From positions 124,001 to 188,000 of the forward strand of contig NZ_FNVU01000019.1 of the NCBI RefSeq assembly GCF_900107965.1: DNA of 64,000 bases, read 5' to 3'. Positions within the stretch are counted from its first letter, which is position 1. Every line of letters starts with the position of its first letter. A program made the translations under genes and the position numbers. This document shows positions 48,955 to 57,907 of this stretch, piece after piece. Under the pieces are notes generated by a model. That model searched no databases and was not told where the DNA came from. It saw nothing but the letters and a program-made list of their open reading frames with translations. Source of the DNA: Actinacidiphila yanglinensis (GTDB lineage Bacteria; Actinomycetota; Actinomycetes; Streptomycetales; Streptomycetaceae).

Positions 48955-50739
48955 ATGGCGGCGCGCGCGAAGGAGACCTCGGGGGGCCTGCCGGACGGCC
49001 TGATCGTCGGGATCATCGGCGTCCTGCTCGGGGTGACCCTGCTGGTGTGGACGGCGACCGGGATCTCCGCGGTGCTCGCGCACGGCGGCTGGCCGCAGGG
49101 CGTGCACTTCACCCGCACCCCGCGGGCGATGCGCTACCTGGTCGCCCAGCCGCACGACATGGCCGCCGCGTGGCCGAAGACGCCCCGGGGGCAGCTGTCG
49201 GGCGCGGAGCTGTTCTGGTGGGTGTTCGTCGGCCAGATCGCGGCGCTGGTCGCCTTTGCCGTGTGGGTGCTGAACGCGGTGGCGCGGCTGCGCGGCAAGC
49301 GCCCGCCGCGCAGCCGGGCGCCGCGCCGCGCAGCCCGCACCGCGGCCGCCGCCAAGCGGGGCCCCGAACCGGCCGGGGACGTCGAGGCGTTCACGGACGA
49401 GGGGGACGAGGCGGACCCGGCGCTCGCGACGGACGCGGACCCGGACGAGGCGGACCCGGACGGCGGCGCCCCGGCCGGCGTGCCCGAGCCGCGCCGCCAC
49501 GCCGGCCCCCGGGCCTCCTCCGCCGCCGGCGAGGAGAGCCTGGACGCCTGGTTCCGCACGGTGCCGCGCGCGGTGCCGCCCGGGCCGGCGGGCACCCCCG
49601 AACCGGTGGACGCCCCCACGACGGAGTTCCCCCCGGTGCCCGCCGGGAGCGCGGTGCCCGCCGGGCATCTGGCTCCCCCGCCGGGCCCGGCCGCCCCGCT
49701 GGCCGCGCTCGCCGACGGCGAAGTCACCCGTACCTACGCGCTGTTCGCGGCGCCGCGCGGGGACCAGGCGAAGCGGGTGGTGCAGCCGGCCGTGCTGGCC
49801 GCGGCGGGGCCGGTGGTGGTGACCACCGCGGATCCGGAGACGTACCACCAGACGGCCGGGAACCGGGCGAAGCTCGGGCCGGTGCATGTCTACGACCCGG
49901 CGCACCTGCTGGATGTGCCCGGGCGGTTGCGGTGGGCGCCGCACGACGGCTGCGACCGGCCGGGGACCGCGCGGATACGGGCCGCAGCCCTGCTGGCACC
50001 GCTGCGGACCGCGCGCGCCGACGAGGCCATCGTGCACGACACGGCGGTGACGCTGCTGCGCTGCTGGCTGCACGCGGCCGCCGTGGACGGGCGGCCGTTC
50101 CGGCAGGTGCAGCGCTGGGCGGCGGGCGGGGCCGCCGCCGGGGACGCGGTGCGCGTGCTGCGCACCGACCGGGACGCCGCGTCGGGCTGGAGCGGCGAGC
50201 TGGAGTCGGTGCTGCACGCCCACCCCGAACGCCGCGACGCCGCACAGGCGTTGATCCGGCACATCCTCGAACCGCTGAACTCCGTGCACATCCGCGACGC
50301 GTGCACGCCCGCCAAGTCCGGCGGCCTCGACATGGAGTCATTCGCCGCCGAACGGGGAACGCTCTATGTGGTGGGCGAACGGATCGAGGACCCGCGTTCC
50401 CACCTGGGTGCGATGCCCCTGCTGACCGCACTCGTCTCCAGCGTGGTCGAGCACGGCCGGCGCATGGCCGCAGGGTCACCCGCCGGTCGGCTCGACCCAC
50501 CACTGACGTTCGTCCTCGACGACATCGCCGCGCTCGCCCCCGTCCCCGACCTGCCCGCGCTGCTGGCCGAGGGGCATGCCGCCGGGCTGCCGACGCTCGC
50601 CGTGCTGCGCTCGCCCGAGCAGGGCACCGCCCGCTGGCAGTCCCCGTTGTGGCAGCAGGCCGACATGCGGCTCGCGCTCGGCGACGCGACCGCGGACGCG
50701 CTGCCGCCGGCCGTTCCCGACGCGGTCCGCATCCGCTGA
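48955..50739 (+). CDS. VirD4/TraG-like protein lacking a P-loop
   Basis: A 594-residue protein with two helices (about 15-40 and 85-107), a roughly 150-residue acidic Pro/Ala-rich region, then a domain shaped like conjugative coupling ATPases. Where Walker A should be, the sequence reads LFAAPRGDQAKRVV, with no GxxGxGK(S/T). The Walker B-like strand is LTFVLDDIAALAP, with Asp-Asp for Asp-Glu. The later blocks RGTLYVVGERIEDP and GLPTLAVLRSPEQ fit TraG-type proteins. It probably does not hydrolyse ATP. It is the last gene of the cluster, at the place of cmdA. Confidence 0.82.
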   Translation: MAARAKETSGGLPDGLIVGIIGVLLGVTLLVWTATGISAVLAHGGWPQGVHFTRTPRAMRYLVAQPHDMAAAWPKTPRGQLSGAELFWWVFVGQIAALVAFAVWVLNAVARLRGKRPPRSRAPRRAARTAAAAKRGPEPAGDVEAFTDEGDEADPALATDADPDEADPDGGAPAGVPEPRRHAGPRASSAAGEESLDAWFRTVPRAVPPGPAGTPEPVDAPTTEFPPVPAGSAVPAGHLAPPPGPAAPLAALADGEVTRTYALFAAPRGDQAKRVVQPAVLAAAGPVVVTTADPETYHQTAGNRAKLGPVHVYDPAHLLDVPGRLRWAPHDGCDRPGTARIRAAALLAPLRTARADEAIVHDTAVTLLRCWLHAAAVDGRPFRQVQRWAAGGAAAGDAVRVLRTDRDAASGWSGELESVLHAHPERRDAAQALIRHILEPLNSVHIRDACTPAKSGGLDMESFAAERGTLYVVGERIEDPRSHLGAMPLLTALVSSVVEHGRRMAAGSPAGRLDPPLTFVLDDIAALAPVPDLPALLAEGHAAGLPTLAVLRSPEQGTARWQSPLWQQADMRLALGDATADALPPAVPDAVRIR

Positions 50740-50743
50740 GCCC

Positions 50744-50768
50744 GGGCCGCCTCGCCCGAAGGCGGCCC
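50744..50768 (+). terminator. Terminator of the secretion-like operon
   Basis: A 9-bp perfect stem (GGGCCGCCT/AGGCGGCCC) with a seven-base loop starts four bases past the stop codon. It has no T tract. Confidence 0.6.
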
Positions 50769-50771
50769 CGT

Positions 50772-50819
50772 CCGAAGGCGCCTCACCCGAGGCTGCCCAC
50801 CCGAAGGCGCCTCACCCGA
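50772..50819. repeat. Two 19-bp direct repeats between convergent genes
   Basis: CCGAAGGCGCCTCACCCGA occurs at 50772-50790 and at 50801-50819, identical, with partial copies beside them. The repeats touch the 3' end of dipZ. They are probably a local duplication. Confidence 0.7.
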
Positions 50820-52542
50820 AGGTGAAGGAGTAGGCGCTCAGCCCCGGGGTGAACTGCAGCGTGAGCATCCCGTTCTGCGGGCTGTCGCCGGACACCACCG
50901 GGTAGATGTCGGGTGCTCCCGACACGTGGAACGTCCGGGTCTTCCCGCGGAACGTCGCGGTGAGAGTGCCGGTGCCGCCGACGTCCAGATAGACGTCGTC
51001 CGCACCGACGTTCAGCTGCAACGCGGCCGCGTGCACCGAGGTCAGCGCCTCGTCGCCGACCTTCCAGCGTCCCGACAGCGCGAACTCGTACTGGCCGGGG
51101 GGACCCTGCGCGGTGAACGTGCGGGTGCCGTTGGCCAGCGGGCCGTCCGCGTACTCCTGCGCCCGCTGGGAGCCGAGGTACGTCTCCGGGTTCTGGTCAT
51201 CCGTCGGGGTGCGGTCGGGCACGTCGGTCGCCTCGGGGAGTTCCACGCCCGGGTGCGCCGCGGTCAGCAGCTGCCGGATCAGCTTCTCGTCGCCGGTGTA
51301 CCCGCCCTCGCCGATCGCGACGTGCCGTACCTCGCCGGTGGAGTCGATCAGGTACTGCGCCGGCCAGGAGTCGTTCCCGAAGGCGTTCCACGTCGTGTAG
51401 TCGTTGTCGAGCGCGACCGGGTAGGTGATGTGCAGCCGCTTGGTGCCGGCAGCGACGTTGGAGGGCACGTGCTCGAAGGCGTACTCGGGGGTGTGCACCC
51501 CGATCACCACCAGGCCGTCCGCCTTGTAGTCCTGGTACCAGGCGTTGACGTGCGGGATGGCCCGCTGGCAGTTGATGCAGGAGTACGCCCAGAAGTCGAC
51601 GAGCACCACCTTGCCCTTGAGGTCGGCCGCCGTCAGCGGCTTCCCGCCGGGGGTGTTGAGCCACTTCTGGATGCCGGAGACGGTGGGCGCCTTCCCGCAG
51701 TCGCCCAGGTCCTCCTGGGGGTCCTGCGCGCACTGCTGCAGGGCCATGGCCTGCTGGGGCCCGAGCTGCCGGGCCGCCTTGGTGCCGTCCAGCGCCTTGT
51801 TGAGGCTCGCGGTGTAGTCCGGCACGGCGCGCTGGATGGCGTCGGTGACGTTGAAGGTCAGCGCGACGGCCAGCGCGATCACGACCAGGCCGGCCGCGAA
51901 GCGCACCGCCCGCTGCCGCTCCCGGAAGGCCCGCACCCGCTCGGCGACGCCGCGCCCGGCGAGCGCGAAGAACAGCAGCGGGGCCGCGGTGCCCACGGCG
52001 AAGGCGAGGGTGAGCGCGACGGTCTGCGCGCCGATCCGGTGGGTCGCGCCGGCCACGGTGATCGCGGCGAGCACCGGCCCCGCGCACGGCACGTACACCG
52101 CGCCGAGCGCCAGGCCCAGCACGAACCCGCCCCGCTCCCGGCTGACCTGGCGCCGCCCGACATAGGCGAACGGCCGCTCCAGCAGGTCCTGCACCCGCGG
52201 GAACATCATCGCCACGCCGAGCACGGTCAGCACCGCCAGGCCCGCCCAGCGGATGCTGTCGGCGGGCAGCGGCAGCACGCTGAGCACGAGGGTGCCCAGC
52301 AGCGTGAAGACGCTGAAGCTCAGCGCGAGTCCGGCCACCACCAGGTACGGGCGGCGGCCGGTTCCGGATCGGCCCCGGTACGGCGTGCCCCCGGCCCACA
52401 CCGCTGAGCCGGCCCGGCCCGCCGCGGGCTGCTGCGCCGGGGCGCCCGCGGTCAGGAAGACCACGGGCAGCACCGGCAGGACGCACGGCGAGATCCCCGT
52501 GATGAAACCGCCCACCAGACCGATGAGCACGAGCGTGACCAC
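50812..52542 (-). CDS. dipZ: DipZ: CcdA-type thiol transporter fused to thioredoxin-like domain
   Basis: This protein moves reducing power across the membrane to keep extracytoplasmic cysteines reduced, for example for cytochrome c maturation. The 576 residues comprise a CcdA/DsbD-type membrane part (1-235, with Cys20 in ISPC and Cys153 in VPCAGP), a TlpA-like thioredoxin domain (about 300-450, active site CINC at 322-325) and a C-terminal beta domain typical of DipZ (about 460-576). The GTG at 52542 has GGAGG five bases upstream. It stands alone. Confidence 0.9.
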   Translation of the reverse strand: MVTLVLIGLVGGFITGISPCVLPVLPVVFLTAGAPAQQPAAGRAGSAVWAGGTPYRGRSGTGRRPYLVVAGLALSFSVFTLLGTLVLSVLPLPADSIRWAGLAVLTVLGVAMMFPRVQDLLERPFAYVGRRQVSRERGGFVLGLALGAVYVPCAGPVLAAITVAGATHRIGAQTVALTLAFAVGTAAPLLFFALAGRGVAERVRAFRERQRAVRFAAGLVVIALAVALTFNVTDAIQRAVPDYTASLNKALDGTKAARQLGPQQAMALQQCAQDPQEDLGDCGKAPTVSGIQKWLNTPGGKPLTAADLKGKVVLVDFWAYSCINCQRAIPHVNAWYQDYKADGLVVIGVHTPEYAFEHVPSNVAAGTKRLHITYPVALDNDYTTWNAFGNDSWPAQYLIDSTGEVRHVAIGEGGYTGDEKLIRQLLTAAHPGVELPEATDVPDRTPTDDQNPETYLGSQRAQEYADGPLANGTRTFTAQGPPGQYEFALSGRWKVGDEALTSVHAAALQLNVGADDVYLDVGGTGTLTATFRGKTRTFHVSGAPDIYPVVSGDSPQNGMLTLQFTPGLSAYSFTFG

Positions 52543-52697
52543 GATGACCTCCGGATACCGCCGGTGCCCCTGCGGGCGGGTCCCGGCCCTTCACGCTAAT
52601 ACCGCCGGAGCACCCGGGGCCGCCACCGGGGCAGCCGTTCACCGATCCGTAAGACCCGTACGTGCCAGGACGCCCGCGCGTTCAGCCGCGCGCCGGT

Positions 52698-53825
52698 TCA
52701 GTCCCGCGGCCGGGGCCTGGCCACCGACTCGCGCAGCACCGTGTGCGTGCCGAGCAGGTGCCGGCTCTGCGCCAGGGCACGGGTGCCGCCGCCCTCGCCG
52801 CGGGCGGCCTTCTCCGCGAGCGCCAGCCGGACCGACTCCCGGCCCATCTCGTAGGCGGGGATGTTGACCGTGGTCAGCGGGGGGTTGAGGTCCTGTGCCA
52901 GGCCGTCGTTGTTGTAGCCGACGACGGAGATGTCCTGCGGGGTGCGCAGGCCGTGCTCGCGCATGGCCGCCATCGCGCCCGCCGCGACCTGGTCGTCGCC
53001 GGCGAAGACCGCGGTGAAGTCCGGGCGGCCGCCGCAGTCGGCGAGGATCTGCCGCATGTCCGCGTAGCCGTGCGTCCGGCCCAGGCCGGTCCCCTCGATA
53101 CGCACGGCCGCCGGGCCCAGGCCGTGGTCGGCCAGCGCCCGGCGGTAGCCGGCGATCCGCGGCTCCACGGTGCTGTGGCCGGGCATCACGCCGAGGTAGA
53201 GGATGTCCCGGTGCCCGGCCGCCAGCAGGTGGCCGACGACCGCGTACGCGCCGGCCTCGTTGTCGTACTCGACGACCAGCACCGGCATGTCGGGGCTGGG
53301 CGCGGGCCGCCCGCACAGCACCAGCCGGGAGTCGGCGGCGGCCAGGCCGTGCGCGTACTCGGTGAGCCGCGCCCGGTAGCGGTCGTCCTCGACGGCCCCG
53401 CCGACCAGCACCACGAACTCGGCGCGCTGCTCGCGCATCATCTGCACCAGCGCCAGCTCGCGCGCCTCGTCACCGCCATGGCTGCACACCATGCACAGCC
53501 GGCCGCGGGCGGCGGCCTCCTGCTCCACGCCCTGCGCGACGCTGGCGTAGAACGCGCTGTCCACCGAGGAGACGATCACCGCGATCGTCTTCGGGCCGGT
53601 GCCGGCCAGCGCCCGGGCCCGGCCGTCGATGACGTAGTCGAGGTCCTTCACGGCCCGCAGCACCTTCGCGCGGGCCGCGGCGGACGTCGGGTAGTTGCCG
53701 GCCAGCACCCGCGAGACGGTGGCCACGGACACGCCCGCGCGGTCGGCGACGTCACGGATGGTGCGCCTGCCGCTGCCGCGGCCCGCCGCGCCCGGCCCTG
53801 GTGAAATCTCCGCCATTCCCGCCAT
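52698..53825 (-). CDS. LacI-family regulator of the adjacent sugar ABC operon
   Basis: A repressor of 375 residues with the N-terminal helix-turn-helix TIRDVADRAGVSVATVSRVL (about 22-41), the hinge DYVIDGRARALAG and a sugar-type sensor domain (IAVIVSSVDSAFYASVAQGVE, FAGDDQVAAGAMAAMREHG). The ATG at 53825 or the one at 53816 is the start. It lies downstream of the ABC genes on the same strand. Two AGTAACC-type palindromes in the control region at 57602-57792 have the central CG typical of LacI operators and are its likely targets. Confidence 0.88.
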   Translation of the reverse strand: MAGMAEISPGPGAAGRGSGRRTIRDVADRAGVSVATVSRVLAGNYPTSAAARAKVLRAVKDLDYVIDGRARALAGTGPKTIAVIVSSVDSAFYASVAQGVEQEAAARGRLCMVCSHGGDEARELALVQMMREQRAEFVVLVGGAVEDDRYRARLTEYAHGLAAADSRLVLCGRPAPSPDMPVLVVEYDNEAGAYAVVGHLLAAGHRDILYLGVMPGHSTVEPRIAGYRRALADHGLGPAAVRIEGTGLGRTHGYADMRQILADCGGRPDFTAVFAGDDQVAAGAMAAMREHGLRTPQDISVVGYNNDGLAQDLNPPLTTVNIPAYEMGRESVRLALAEKAARGEGGGTRALAQSRHLLGTHTVLRESVARPRPRD

Positions 53826-53908
53826 CCGAAGTCCGTCGCGGCCACGCCGCGTCCCCGCGCCGGCGCGCCGCCGCCCAGCGTACTGGTGCCGGGCCGGGCG
53901 GCGGGCGC

Positions 53909-55561
53909 TCAGTGGTTGGCCGCGTAGTCCTTGGCGTACTCCTCCGCCATCCGGTCCAGCCCCTGGCCGCGCATCTTCTTCACGGTGTCGTCCCAGGCGC
54001 TCATGGGCTTGCGCCCGGCCACCACCGCGCCGATGGTGTCGGTCCTGAGCTGGTCGATGGCCGCCCCCGACCGGGTCCTGGTCTCGGACTGAAGGCCCCA
54101 GCGCGGGTTGGCCACCAGCATCGGCGCGACCTTCGTCTGCCAGGCGTGGTTGCGCCGGACCGCGTCCGGGTGCCCGGGGAGGTAGAGCACCTGGGGGGCG
54201 TCGCACACGTACTTGAAGGGCAGGTTGACGTTGGATTCGACCAGACCGAGCCGGGTGGGGATCGGGTCGCCGGTCGCGTTGCGGGTGAAGTGCACGCCCT
54301 CCACGCCGAAGTGGGTCAGCTCGTACTCCTTGGTGCCGAAGGGCGAGGCCAGGTAGTTCAGCACCCGGAGGATCAGCTTCACCCGGTCCGGGGTGGTCTT
54401 CTTCAGCACGGTGTAGCCCCACGCGCCCTGCGCCCGCTGCATGCCCGGCTTCGCGCCGCCGGCCGGGGAGTACGGCACGGCCGCGTCGAGCGTGAAGGCG
54501 CCGTCGATGCTGGGGATCGAGGTGGACAGCGCCCCGAACCCGTCGGGCATGGAGGCGACCGTGCCGTTGTAGAAGAAGGTCTTGCAGTCCACCGTCGAGG
54601 TGCCCAGCACGTTCGGTTCGAACACGTCGGCCTTGCGCAGCTTCGCCATGTACTCCAGGCCGGCCCGGTACTCGTCGGTCGTGTACGCGCTGACGAAGGT
54701 GCCGCCCGCCTCCCGCTTCCACTCCTGCGGCGACCCGAACGCCATGGTGTGCACGTCGGCGCCGAACAGCAGCGGCGACGAGGAGCCCAGGCCGTACTTC
54801 CTGCCGTGGGTCGCGGCCTTGGCGACGGCCATGAAGTCGTCGGAGCTCCAGCCGTCCTTCATCCCGGCGGCGGAGAAGGCGTCGGCGTTGATCCACAGGC
54901 AGTTGCCGGGGGCGGAGCGCTGGATGGGCACGCCATAGATCCGCCCGCCGATCCGGCCCATGTTCTGCCAGACGTACGTGGGCAGGTTGGCGAGGTTCGG
55001 GTACTCCTTGATCGCGTCCCCGGTCAGGTACGACGACAGGTCGGTGCACTCGGCGGTGACGAACTCGGCCTCGCGCGGCAGGGTGTGGCCGCCGCCGAAG
55101 TTGATCACGTCCGGCAGGTCGTTGCCGGCCGTCATGGTGGCCATCTTCGTCATGTAGTCGGAGTCGGGCACCACCGTGAACTCGATGTTCACGCCGAGCG
55201 CCTTGTTGACCGCCGCCCAGAAGCGGTTGGCCGACGCCGGCTTGGGCGGGGTGCCGTAGGTGATGGTCATCACCTTGATCGTCTGCCCGCTGCCGGGCTT
55301 CTCCTGCACCGCGTTCACCAGCTTGGCGGGGTAGGTCAGGTACCCGGGCTGGATGCCGTCCGCGGTGCCCGGCAGGTCCGGCGCCGGGCCGTCGAAGGGC
55401 ACGTACGCCGGCCACGGGGTCAGCTTCTTGCCGACGTTGCTGACGTCGTGCCGGGAGGCGGAGGTGGAGCAGGCGGCGAGCACGGACGGGGCGGCGATGG
55501 CGGCTCCGCCTGCGGCGATCGAGCGCAGCAGGGTACGCCGCGAGAACGACGAGGTACTCAC
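53909..55561 (-). CDS. Sugar ABC transporter solute-binding lipoprotein
   Basis: A 550-residue extracellular binding protein of the large LplA/YtcQ-like type. The Tat signal has SRRTLLRS (residues 7-14) and the lipobox is LAAC with Cys31. The length (over 500) is typical of binding proteins for oligosaccharides from plant or fungal walls. It is preceded by the two permease genes (57 bases after the second). The actual sugar is unknown. Confidence 0.88.
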   Translation of the reverse strand: MSTSSFSRRTLLRSIAAGGAAIAAPSVLAACSTSASRHDVSNVGKKLTPWPAYVPFDGPAPDLPGTADGIQPGYLTYPAKLVNAVQEKPGSGQTIKVMTITYGTPPKPASANRFWAAVNKALGVNIEFTVVPDSDYMTKMATMTAGNDLPDVINFGGGHTLPREAEFVTAECTDLSSYLTGDAIKEYPNLANLPTYVWQNMGRIGGRIYGVPIQRSAPGNCLWINADAFSAAGMKDGWSSDDFMAVAKAATHGRKYGLGSSSPLLFGADVHTMAFGSPQEWKREAGGTFVSAYTTDEYRAGLEYMAKLRKADVFEPNVLGTSTVDCKTFFYNGTVASMPDGFGALSTSIPSIDGAFTLDAAVPYSPAGGAKPGMQRAQGAWGYTVLKKTTPDRVKLILRVLNYLASPFGTKEYELTHFGVEGVHFTRNATGDPIPTRLGLVESNVNLPFKYVCDAPQVLYLPGHPDAVRRNHAWQTKVAPMLVANPRWGLQSETRTRSGAAIDQLRTDTIGAVVAGRKPMSAWDDTVKKMRGQGLDRMAEEYAKDYAANH

Positions 55562-55618
55562 GGTGGTCCTTTCGGAGGGGATCTGCTCGGCGAGCCGGGG
55601 TCGACTCGTGGGCTGGGG

Positions 55619-56581
55619 TCAGCTCTTGATGGCGCCGGTGAGCACGCCCTTGGTGAAGTACTTCTGGAGGAAGGGGTAGACGGCGAGGATCGGCACCACG
55701 GCCACCACCAGCACCGCCATCTGGATCGTCTGCGGCGCGGCGACCTGGCCGGCGTCGCCCGCTCCCGTGTCGGCGAGCTGCGCACCCCCCACCACGTAGG
55801 TGCGCAGTACCTGTTGCAGCGGCCAGTGGCCGGAGTCGAGGTAGATCGATGCGTAGAACCAGGCATTCCAGTAGGAGACCGCGTAGAACAGCCCGACCAC
55901 CGCGAGCGCCGCCTTGGACAGCGGCAGCACGATCCGGCGCAGCACCATCCACTCGCCGGCGCCGTCCAGCCGCGCCGCCTCGTGGAGTTCGGCCGGCACC
56001 GACTGGAAGAAGCCGCGCAGGACCACGAGGTTGAAGACGTTGATCACCACCGGGGCGATCAGCGAGTCGTAGCTGTTGAGCATGTGGAGGCTCTTGACCA
56101 GCAGGAAGCTGGGGATCATGCCGGGCGGGAAGAGGAACGTGAACAGGATGACCAGCAGCAGCGGCCGGCCGCCGAACAGGTCGGGGCGGCTGAGCCCGTA
56201 GGCCAGGCCGATCGTGCAGGCCAGGCTGACCGCGGTGCCGACCAGCGTGACGCCCGCGCTCACCGCGAGCGCGTGGCCGACGATGCCGCCCTCGAAGATC
56301 TCCCGGTAGGCGCGCAGCGTCGGGTGCTCGGGCCAGAGCACCCACCCGCCGTTCGCCACCACGTCCTTGTTGCTCGCCAGGGAGGTGGACACGATGATCA
56401 GGAACGGCACCACCACCAGCAGCACCACGGTGGCCAGCGCGACCGCCTTCGCCGCCCGGGTGAGCGGCTTCGGCCGCTCCATCCACGCGGGGCGCGCCGT
56501 CCGCGCGGGCCTGCGGCGCCGCGGTCCGGCCGTCCCGCGCGGGCCGGCGGTGCGGGTGCCGTGCGGGGCGAGCGTGCTCAC
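55619..56581 (-). CDS. Sugar ABC transporter permease (LplC/YtcP-like)
   Basis: A 320-residue inner-membrane permease with six helices after an Arg/Pro-rich tail. The ABC-contact loop reads ELHEAARLDGAGEWMVLRRIV, and the end YPFLQKYFTKGVLTGAIKS is characteristic of the YtcP/LplC group. The GTG at 56581 overlaps the upstream permease stop (GTGA). Confidence 0.9.
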   Translation of the reverse strand: MSTLAPHGTRTAGPRGTAGPRRRRPARTARPAWMERPKPLTRAAKAVALATVVLLVVVPFLIIVSTSLASNKDVVANGGWVLWPEHPTLRAYREIFEGGIVGHALAVSAGVTLVGTAVSLACTIGLAYGLSRPDLFGGRPLLLVILFTFLFPPGMIPSFLLVKSLHMLNSYDSLIAPVVINVFNLVVLRGFFQSVPAELHEAARLDGAGEWMVLRRIVLPLSKAALAVVGLFYAVSYWNAWFYASIYLDSGHWPLQQVLRTYVVGGAQLADTGAGDAGQVAAPQTIQMAVLVVAVVPILAVYPFLQKYFTKGVLTGAIKS

Positions 56582-57567
56582 TGGTAGACCCCCTGCTCTC
56601 CGAGGCGGTGGGCGACCTTGTTCGCGGCGTAGACGAGCACCGCGCCCACCACGCCCTTGAACAGGCCGGCCGCGGCCGCGTATCCGTAGTCGCCCTCGAC
56701 CAGGCCGCGCTGCCACACGAGGGTGTCGATCACCTCGGCGGCGTCCGGGCCGACCGACGCGCGCTGGAGCAGCATCTGCTCGAAGCCGACCGACAGGATG
56801 TCGCCGACCCGCATGATCAGCAGCAGCACGATGACCGGCCGGATCGCGGGCAGCGTGACGTGCCAGAACCGCCGCCACGGGCCGGCGCCGTCGATCGCGG
56901 CGGCCTCGTACTGCTGCTCGTCGACCTGGGCGAGCGCGGCGAGGAAGATGATCGTGCCCCAGCCGCAGTCCTTCCAGATCACCTGGGCGACCACCAGCGG
57001 CTTGAACGCGGCCGGGTTGCCGATGATGTCCACCGTGTGCAGGTGGGCGTCGCCGAGCAGGTTGTTGAGCAGGCCGGTCTCGCCGAGCACCTGCTGGAAG
57101 ATCGCCACCACGATCACCCAGGACAGGAAGTGCGGCAGGTACATCACCGACTGCACCACACGCCGCAGCGAGTCGCGGGTCAGGCTGTGCAGCAGCATTG
57201 CCAGCGCGATCGGCACGGGGAAGTAGAACGCGAGCTGGAGCAGCGCTATCCACAGGGTGTTGACGACCGCGTGCCAGAACGCCGTGTCGACCAGGATCGC
57301 GTGGAAGTTGGACACCCCCACCCACTCGCTGGCCCACAGCCCGTCGAAGGGCACGTAGTCCTTGAACGCGATGACGTTCCCGGCCATCGCGCCGTACTGG
57401 AAGACCAGGAAGTAGAGCAGCCCGGGCCCCATCAGCAGCAGCAGGACGAGGTCCCGCCGCAACCGTTTACGCCGGGCGCCGCGGGCCGCGCGACCCCCGG
57501 TTCCTGCGGTACCGGACGCGTCCGCCGCACCCGTGCGGCCGGTGGCGTCCCGTTCGGCAATCGCCAT
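56578..57567 (-). CDS. Sugar ABC transporter permease (LplB-like)
   Basis: A 329-residue permease with six helices and contact loop QQYEAAAIDGAGPWRRFWHVT. The opening ends in a basic stretch and LLLLMGPGLLYFLVFQYG, typical of LplB. The ATG at 57567 has GAGGAGG five bases upstream. It is the first gene of the operon; no ATPase gene is present, so the shared ATPase MsiK is the likely partner. Confidence 0.9.
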   Translation of the reverse strand: MAIAERDATGRTGAADASGTAGTGGRAARGARRKRLRRDLVLLLLMGPGLLYFLVFQYGAMAGNVIAFKDYVPFDGLWASEWVGVSNFHAILVDTAFWHAVVNTLWIALLQLAFYFPVPIALAMLLHSLTRDSLRRVVQSVMYLPHFLSWVIVVAIFQQVLGETGLLNNLLGDAHLHTVDIIGNPAAFKPLVVAQVIWKDCGWGTIIFLAALAQVDEQQYEAAAIDGAGPWRRFWHVTLPAIRPVIVLLLIMRVGDILSVGFEQMLLQRASVGPDAAEVIDTLVWQRGLVEGDYGYAAAAGLFKGVVGAVLVYAANKVAHRLGEQGVYQ

Positions 57568-57598
57568 CGCGTCCTCCTCGACGCTTAAGGTGGCACGG

Positions 57599-57628
57599 AA
57601 ACTAAACCGGTTACTACGACGGGGTCAA
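57599..57628 (-). promoter_or_regulatory. Promoter and operator of the ABC operon
   Basis: On the minus strand TTGACC (57628-57623) and TAGTTT (57604-57599) are 18 bases apart. Within the spacer lies AAACCGGTTACT (57604-57615 on the plus strand), with a perfect GGTTACT half-site. A repressor bound here would block the promoter. Confidence 0.7.
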
Positions 57629-57736
57629 CCCCTCTCGCACGGAGGAACCTGGCAATTGGCGGGCCTCGCCCGGTCGAACATCCCTCGCATCACCAGCCAT
57701 TCGGGCAAAGCGACAGCCCGACCCGGAGGTCTCGCG

Positions 57737-57792
57737 TTGACGGCGTCGGGGCGCGACCCTAGGCTTTGACCGTGGAAAAGTAACCGATTACA
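57737..57792 (+). promoter_or_regulatory. Promoter and operator of the 2-hydroxyacid dehydrogenase gene
   Basis: TTGACG (57737-57742) and TAGGCT (57760-57765) are 17 bases apart. Just downstream is AGTAACCGATTACA (57779-57792), with dyad GTAA/TTAC around CCGA. It pairs in sequence with the operator at 57602-57615, so both divergent promoters probably answer to the same LacI protein. The remaining gap to 57907 shows nothing else. Confidence 0.68.
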
Positions 57793-57907
57793 CGGCCGGA
57801 GACAGACCCCCGGCCACCCGATGACACGATGGGCCCGACCGGCCCGCCCCGAAGCGGCGGACCCGGCGGCACGGACGAACGCGAACGACGACACGTGAGG
57901 GGCAGAC

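Noticed and set aside
41959..50739. Integrative conjugative element
   Set aside because: No relaxase, integrase, excisionase, tRNA-linked att site or flanking repeats were seen, and gene order around it is that of the core chromosome.
53816..56486. Giant frame joining the LacI gene to upstream antisense or out-of-frame sequence of the ABC genes
   Set aside because: Only the part from about 53825 down has domains; the rest is a shadow of the binding-protein and permease genes.
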